Shown here: one piece after another, positions 59,357 to 64,000 of the stretch
How positions within the stretch are numbered: the first letter of the stretch is position 1
How the letters are laid out: the number at the start of each line of letters is the position of its first letter
Assembly (NCBI RefSeq): GCF_900167145.1
Contig: NZ_FUWG01000017.1
Location: forward strand, 1-64,000
Source of the DNA: Treponema porcinum
Lineage (GTDB): Bacteria; Spirochaetota; Spirochaetia; Treponematales; Treponemataceae
Direction: 5' to 3'
Length of the DNA stretch: 64,000 nucleotides
Position numbers and translations under genes: made by a program
Notes under the pieces: generated by a model
What the model was told of the DNA's origin: nothing
The model's database searches: none
Seen by the model: the letters and a program-made list of their open reading frames with translations, nothing else

Positions 59357-61426
59357 ATGAAAGTTAAAAAATCTTTTTTCGTCCTGTTTTTTTCAAACTG
59401 TCTTGTCCTTTTTTGTGCGTGCGGATGCACTGCGCAGCGTTCTCCGCAGCGTGATTTTAAAAACGATTCGTATTATTTTATGGCATTAAAGCAGCTTGAC
59501 TGCGGTAACCAGAAAGAGGCGGAACGTTTTTTCAGCCTGTGCGCAAAAAAAGGAAGCGCATATTGTGCAAGAAAAAGCGCGGAAGAATATATAAAAATAG
59601 GGAATATCAGGGAACGCATTGAAAAGACTGAAGCATTTTTGCGGCGGTATGATGATGAATGCGCACTTCTGCTTGCGGTGCGGACATTTTCTTCCGCAGG
59701 GGAATATTCAAAAGTCATCTTGCATACTAACGGTGCTGACCTTAATGAATGCAGTAATGCACTGGCATCGCTCCGGCTTGGTGCGCTTTTGCAGAAACAG
59801 GACAGCCGTTTTTACAGGGAAATGGAAAGCTGGTTTTTGAACCGTCCGCTTTCTTCCGAGCATTACAAATTCTTTACGGCAAATGAACTTGACTATTCTT
59901 CCGTCATCAGGTTCAGGATTGAAGTGTACAGGCGGAATTATGTTTCTGCGCTTGAAATTTACAACGCTGACGGAAATGGTTTTCCGCAGGAACCGCAGAT
60001 TTTTTCTGATTTAGGAAAAACGTTTTTGTATGCCGCTCCGGACTATTATTCCTGCGCGCGAAAATTCGACGGATTTGCGGACTCTTCTTCCGGCGAGGCG
60101 CAGTTCTACGCATATTTTTATGCCGGACGATTGTATGAAAAGGCTGAAAAGTACAAAACTCTTGCATCGCAGCGATATATGTCGGCAATGGAATATGCAA
60201 AGGCGCAGGATGACGGTGCAAAATATGACAATGCGCTGTGGTATCTTTTGAATCTGGCACTGCGCGGCTCTACGAAAAAGGCGATTTTGCTTTTAAAAAC
60301 GTACTGTTCCACCTGGTATGATGCAGATTATTTTGACGATTTCCTAAATCTTCTTCCGCCGCTCCTGCTTTCTGAGGGAAATTGGAACGCGTTTTACGAT
60401 ATATATCAGGCACTGGACGGCTACGCTTCGAATGAGGCGGTGGCAAAATACGCGTATATTTACGGAAGGCTTGTTCAGGAAGGAATAGCAATGCCGTCTG
60501 TAGGAGAAATTGCCGGAAGCGAATCTGATGCCGCCTTCACCCGTGCGCTTACGAGCGGAAGCGATTTTTACTACCGCGCAATGGCAGTGTACCGGCTTGG
60601 ACTTGGCGGTGCACGTGAAGAAGAGGTGCTGTGCAATACGATTGTTGACCCGGACGCTTCCGTTGATACTGAGGCAGAAACGCTGCTTCTGGGATATGCG
60701 GCATTCGGTTTTCCTGAAAAAATCTACCCTGAATATATGGCGCTTTATTCTGACGGCGTTGTCATCAGTACAGGCGTTTCTATGAAACTCGCTGCCTTTT
60801 TGAATGAATGCGGCGAAAATAAATACGAATATTATCCACAGGGCTTGCGGATTGCCGCGCGTGCTTTTACCCGGACGACAGCGCCTGTTTCCAAAGAAGA
60901 GATGAAGCTGCTTTTTCCTCGCGACTACAAGACGTTTGTAGAAGCCGCCTGCACTGAATTCAACCTGCCGCAGGAAGCGCTGTATGCCCTTATCCGGAGT
61001 GAAAGTTTTTTTGACGCAGAAATCGTAAGTTCTGCCGGCGCAATAGGGCTTTCCCAGCTTATGCCGGATACAGCGGCGGACATTGCCCGAAAACTAAAAA
61101 TGCCGGAGTTTGACTTGCGTGATGCGGAAACGAATGTCCGTTTCGGTGCATTTTATCTTGAAGAACTGAACAGCCGGCTTGATGGTGCCTGGCTTCCTGC
61201 GTTCTTTGCGTATAATGCAGGGATTACGCGCGTCCGCCGGTGGATAAAAGATTCCCGGCTTTCGTTCAACAGCAAGACTGCCTTGCCGAATGACATTCTG
61301 CTTGAAATTCTCCCGTTTGACGAAACTCGCGGATACGGAAGAAAACTTGTCGGGGCAAGTGCTATGTATTCCTGGCTTTATGATGACAAGCCTGTTTCGG
61401 AGTCTGTAAAGGAATTTATGCGGTGA
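59357..61426 (+). CDS. Soluble lytic transglycosylase (Slt-type, GH23) lipoprotein
   Basis: 689 residues. A lipoprotein signal (FCACGC, Cys about 17-23), a long helical superhelix with TPR-like repeats (about 30-500) as in the Slt70 U-domain, then the catalytic domain: ALIRSESFFDAEIVSSAGAI with the catalytic Glu (about 545), GLSQLMPDTAADIAR, and FAYNAGITRVRRW. It cleaves peptidoglycan glycan strands, forming 1,6-anhydro ends. The start is tight on an upstream AT-rich region with no Shine-Dalgarno. Confidence 0.88.
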   Translation: MKVKKSFFVLFFSNCLVLFCACGCTAQRSPQRDFKNDSYYFMALKQLDCGNQKEAERFFSLCAKKGSAYCARKSAEEYIKIGNIRERIEKTEAFLRRYDDECALLLAVRTFSSAGEYSKVILHTNGADLNECSNALASLRLGALLQKQDSRFYREMESWFLNRPLSSEHYKFFTANELDYSSVIRFRIEVYRRNYVSALEIYNADGNGFPQEPQIFSDLGKTFLYAAPDYYSCARKFDGFADSSSGEAQFYAYFYAGRLYEKAEKYKTLASQRYMSAMEYAKAQDDGAKYDNALWYLLNLALRGSTKKAILLLKTYCSTWYDADYFDDFLNLLPPLLLSEGNWNAFYDIYQALDGYASNEAVAKYAYIYGRLVQEGIAMPSVGEIAGSESDAAFTRALTSGSDFYYRAMAVYRLGLGGAREEEVLCNTIVDPDASVDTEAETLLLGYAAFGFPEKIYPEYMALYSDGVVISTGVSMKLAAFLNECGENKYEYYPQGLRIAARAFTRTTAPVSKEEMKLLFPRDYKTFVEAACTEFNLPQEALYALIRSESFFDAEIVSSAGAIGLSQLMPDTAADIARKLKMPEFDLRDAETNVRFGAFYLEELNSRLDGAWLPAFFAYNAGITRVRRWIKDSRLSFNSKTALPNDILLEILPFDETRGYGRKLVGASAMYSWLYDDKPVSESVKEFMR

Positions 61427-61548
61427 TTTTTTGAGATCAGGTGGAATTTCTGTCTTCTTGTTTGTATTTTTTTGTATTATTCAGTATATTTTGTTCGTAT
61501 GCGCGGTTCTTTCTGCGCTGAACGATAAAATTATTTTTTGGAGTTATT

Positions 61549-61824
61549 ATGAGCGAAGAAATAAAAGAGCAGTCCGTTGAGGATCGTGTAAAAGAAGCAA
61601 TTGAAATGTTCCGTCCGCAGCTTCAGGCAGACGGCGGAGATATGGAATATATCGGACTTGACGAAATGAACCGCGTTCACCTTCGTCTTGTGGGTGCGTG
61701 CGGAAGCTGTCCTATGGCGGTGATGACGCTGAAAATGGGTGTAGAACGCTACATAAAGGATGCCGTCCCTGAAGTAACGGAGGTTGTTCAGGATGGTCAG
61801 GACGAAGATGCACAGCTTTTTTAA
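61549..61824 (+). CDS. NifU-like Fe-S scaffold (Nfu)
   Basis: 91 residues, a single NifU C-terminal domain: RPQLQADGGDMEYIGLDE and LVGACGSCPMAVMTLKMGVE with the CxxC that binds a [4Fe-4S] cluster. It delivers clusters to target enzymes, such as radical SAM proteins in the window. TTGGAG stands before the ATG. SlyD follows 50 bp later. Confidence 0.92.
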   Translation: MSEEIKEQSVEDRVKEAIEMFRPQLQADGGDMEYIGLDEMNRVHLRLVGACGSCPMAVMTLKMGVERYIKDAVPEVTEVVQDGQDEDAQLF

Positions 61825-61874
61825 GGCGGAAAAGCGCACGTCATTACAATAATTAAATTCAAGGCAGGAATAAT

Positions 61875-62438
61875 ATGAAAATCGAAAAAAATAAATACGT
61901 GTCCATTCACTACAAGCTTACAGATGCAGAGGGAAACGAACTTGATTCTTCTGTCGGAAAAGAGCCTTTGGGCTACGTTCATGGGAACGGAATGCTGATT
62001 TCAGGACTTGAGGCTGTTCTTGAAGGAAAAGAGCCGGGCGAAAAATTCAAGACGGTCATTGAACCGGCTGATGCATACGGTGAATACAATGACAAGCTCG
62101 TTACGGAAGTTCCGCGCACTCAGTTTGAGGACGGCGTTCCTATAGAAGTAGGAATGGCATTTCAGGCGCAGACTCCTGACGGAGGATACATTATCGTGCG
62201 CGTTGTTAATGTAACGGACGATAAGGTTGTTGTTGACGGTAACCACGAACTTGCAGGAAAACAGCTTACGTTTGACGTTGAAGTTGTAGACGTGCGCGAT
62301 GCAACGGAAGAAGAACTTAATCCTTCCTGCGGATGCGGCTGCTGTGGCGGTGACTGCGGAGGAAACTGCGGCGAAGGCGAATGTGACTGCGAGGGCGGAG
62401 ACTGCAACTGTGATGGTGGCTGCGGTTCCTGCAAATAA
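61875..62438 (+). CDS. slyD: SlyD-type peptidyl-prolyl isomerase with Cys-rich tail
   Basis: 187 residues. An FKBP-like N-terminus (VSIHYKLTDAEGNELDSS, GLEAVLEGKEPGEKF) with the inserted flap domain (about 70-125) as in SlyD. The C-terminal 36 residues hold 12 cysteines among Gly, Asp and Glu. In E. coli SlyD this tail is His-rich and binds Ni2+; here Cys replaces His, which would favour zinc, copper or Fe-S loading. It follows Nfu, supporting a metal role. Confidence 0.9.
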   Translation: MKIEKNKYVSIHYKLTDAEGNELDSSVGKEPLGYVHGNGMLISGLEAVLEGKEPGEKFKTVIEPADAYGEYNDKLVTEVPRTQFEDGVPIEVGMAFQAQTPDGGYIIVRVVNVTDDKVVVDGNHELAGKQLTFDVEVVDVRDATEEELNPSCGCGCCGGDCGGNCGEGECDCEGGDCNCDGGCGSCK

Positions 62439-62453
62439 TAGCTTTTTTTTGAA

Positions 62454-62497
62454 CAGTCTGCCGGACGGAAAATTATGATGTCCGGCGAACTGCCTCT
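62454..62497. terminator. Terminator after slyD
   Basis: GCCGGAC (62460-62466) pairs with GTCCGGC (62480-62486), extended by CAG/CTG outside, followed by CCTCTTTTTT. Confidence 0.7.
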
Positions 62498-62535
62498 TTT
62501 TTGAATGGCGGATTTAGCAAGTGGTGCGGTGCATT

Positions 62536-63105
62536 TTAGAAACCTAATGTTTCTGCAATGAACCGCGCGTTTTCCTGCTTTGTCTTGTCTTTTGTATCAA
62601 TAGTGATGTCTGCAATCTGCCGGTACGTTTCCGTGCGTTTTTCGTAGAACGTATGGAACAGCTTGCGTATTTCTGCTTCCGTTTTCGGATTTTCTTTTGC
62701 AATGTAGGCAGGAAGGTTTTTCCAGGTACCGTCTTCGTTTCGTTCTGCCTTTTTAAGTATTCTTCCTGCTGCAATGTTTTCTTCTACGTTTATAAATACG
62801 AATTCACCAAGCTGTCTTAATTTTTCCAGTGCGGGTGCATTTTCGCATATACCGCCGCCAGTCGCAATTACAACTTGCGAATCCTTATATTTCTGCGCTG
62901 TCTGAATGCAGGCGTTTTCTTCCGCCTCCATAAATCCGGCAGGACCGTTTTCGTTGTACAGTTCGCGAGGTGTTTTGCCGGTCATTTCTGTAATCACTGT
63001 ATCTATGTCTATAAAAGGACAGCCTATATGGTTTGCAAGAAGTTCTCCCTGCGTTGATTTTCCCGAATGCTTTATTCCTAAAAGTATTATTGACTTGTTT
63101 TTCAT
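62536..63105 (-). CDS. aroK: Shikimate kinase
   Basis: 189 residues. IILLGIKHSGKSTQGELLA (Walker A, GxxxxGKS/T), 'CPFIDIDTVITEMTG' (shikimate-binding Asp) and VVIATGGGICEN (GGG loop, about 80-92) are the shikimate kinase motifs. Phosphorylates shikimate in aromatic amino acid synthesis. On the minus strand TATAAT ends 6 bp before the ATG, so leaderless. Single gene. Confidence 0.88.
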   Translation of the reverse strand: MKNKSIILLGIKHSGKSTQGELLANHIGCPFIDIDTVITEMTGKTPRELYNENGPAGFMEAEENACIQTAQKYKDSQVVIATGGGICENAPALEKLRQLGEFVFINVEENIAAGRILKKAERNEDGTWKNLPAYIAKENPKTEAEIRKLFHTFYEKRTETYRQIADITIDTKDKTKQENARFIAETLGF

Positions 63106-63127
63106 AAAATCATTATAACTTTCATAA

Positions 63128-63156
63128 TTGTAAAAGTCTACTTTATGATGTATTCT
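63128..63156 (+). promoter_or_regulatory. Promoter of the PrsW-like gene
   Basis: TTGTAA (63128-63133), 17-bp spacer, TATTCT (63151-63156), 7 bp from the ATG at 63164. No Shine-Dalgarno. Confidence 0.6.
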
Positions 63157-63163
63157 AGAGCGT

Positions 63164-63943
63164 ATGAATGTCTATATGTGTCTGGCACTCTGCTGCCTTC
63201 CGTTTGTACTTTGTTTTGTGTTTTTTAAAATGTTTTCTTCTGTAAAAATTTCGACGGAACTTTTTGCAGGTCTGTTCGGACTTCTTGCTGTTCTTCCTAT
63301 AACGTTCCTTCAATTTTTGATTACAGGCGTAGTGCTCAAGCAAAGCATTTCGTCCGTATCAGGAATTCTTCCGCTTTTTTTAAAGACCGTTTTTTTTAAC
63401 GGGCTTATAGAAGAATGCGTAAAAATGATGTGTATGCTCCTCATTCCGCGAAAAAAACTTACGTTCAGCCAGTTTTTTATGGCAGCCCTTTTATGCGGCT
63501 TGTGCCTCGGATGCTTTGAGTCAGTCGTTTATTTTTTGCAGTATCTGCAAAGTGCAAACGAACGTGGTGCAAGGCTTCTGTATCATCTGATTTTTGCACG
63601 GATTTTTTCTTCTGACATAATCCATACATTCTGCGCCGGACTTTGCGGTATTTTCATTTGGAGCTGCATTTCAAAACAGATTGACGTATGGGCTCTTATT
63701 TTTGCCGTTCTTTCGCACGGTATTTTCAACTTTTTTGCAAGTTTCCAGTCGAATATAAAATGGTTCTCCGTTGTAGTAATTTTATTCCTGCTTGTAGAAA
63801 CGCGCATTCATTACGAAAAAAATAAGCCGGCAGAAACGTATAAAAAAGACCCTGTGCCTGCAAAGACAAGCAAGGACGTTACGATAGAATCTGCTTTAAA
63901 AGACGCGCCGGCTTATAATCCTGAAAATAAAGGAAATCTCTAA
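63164..63943 (+). CDS. PrsW-like membrane protein
   Basis: 259 residues with seven to eight membrane helices. GLIEECVKMM (about 79-88, the E-E-x-x-K motif), LGCFESVVYF (about 118, F-E-x-x-x-Y), SSDIIHTFCAGLCG (about 148) and LSHGIFNFF (about 187) are the conserved polar motifs of PrsW and related glutamic membrane proteases. PrsW cleaves anti-sigma factors in Bacillus; the substrate here is unknown. A hydrophilic tail follows the last helix. 57 bases to the window end show no further gene. Confidence 0.75.
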   Translation: MNVYMCLALCCLPFVLCFVFFKMFSSVKISTELFAGLFGLLAVLPITFLQFLITGVVLKQSISSVSGILPLFLKTVFFNGLIEECVKMMCMLLIPRKKLTFSQFFMAALLCGLCLGCFESVVYFLQYLQSANERGARLLYHLIFARIFSSDIIHTFCAGLCGIFIWSCISKQIDVWALIFAVLSHGIFNFFASFQSNIKWFSVVVILFLLVETRIHYEKNKPAETYKKDPVPAKTSKDVTIESALKDAPAYNPENKGNL

Positions 63944-64000
63944 GAAGTCCAATTTTTAGAGATAACTTTGTCCTAAGTGTTACCGGCTGCACGAACTGTT

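Overview
The window looks like a host-associated or gut Treponema (Spirochaetota). Evidence is a GldA/GldF/GldG-type ABC operon with a DUF4340 partner, a 568-residue protein resembling the spirochaete DUF5312 family, lipoproteins with spirochaete-style lipoboxes, a LysM/acidic envelope protein, several starch-active enzymes, and moderate GC in the core with a clearly AT-richer insert. Many first genes of transcription units have a -10 box 6-7 bp before the start codon and no Shine-Dalgarno, so leaderless mRNAs appear common.

Layout. 1-1,660: tail of an IS3-type transposase, a zinc-ribbon protein and a DUF4160/DUF2442 pair. 1,700-6,380 (minus): ABC-2 exporter operon, preceded by five consecutive inverted repeats. 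6,600-17,830: YhbY, a lipoprotein alpha-amylase, an exported HExxH protein, an ECF S-component with TrkA and TrkH, RadA, an outer-membrane-type protein and a YkgJ-type Cys-cluster protein. 17,830-18,700: tandem 23-bp repeats, hairpins and tRNA fragments.

18,200-29,265 is an AT-rich genomic island whose right end is an intact initiator tRNA-fMet gene (minus) and whose left end holds 3' fragments of the same tRNA in the same orientation, the classic geometry of tRNA-3'-end integration. It carries two related XRE-type regulators, an antirepressor/DUF1016-like fusion, a PTH2-like protein, a macrodomain protein, a DraRnl-type RNA ligase, a broken metallophosphoesterase, an EVE-like protein, a tRNA-Ala and a Met-tRNA-like gene interrupted by 65 bp next to its anticodon. 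Four island promoters share a 15-bp palindrome (TAAACTAACAGTTTA) exactly 23 bp upstream of the -10 box with no good -35, which predicts one activator-dependent regulon controlling both regulators, the antirepressor fusion and the RNA ligase. This is the best candidate here for an undescribed system.

29,440-42,161 is an aryl-polyene-like type II polyketide cluster, collinear with apeE to apeR (two ACPs, fused membrane/adenylation protein, two dehydratases, glycosyltransferase, acyltransferase, thioesterase, LolA-like carrier, MMPL exporter, DUF3261 lipoprotein, two ketosynthases, ketoreductase). No chain-length factor, methyltransferase or phosphopantetheinyl transferase is visible. It probably builds and exports a polyene-like lipid to the outer membrane.

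42,285-63,943: a threonine-synthase homologue lacking the PLP lysine, a large GH13 protein with 4-alpha-glucanotransferase, a TetR regulator with a palindromic operator, a PflX-type radical SAM protein, YitT, a UDG-superfamily protein, a LysR regulator, a secreted repeat protein, the LysM protein, an Slt-type lytic transglycosylase, Nfu, SlyD with a Cys-rich tail, shikimate kinase and a PrsW-like membrane protein.
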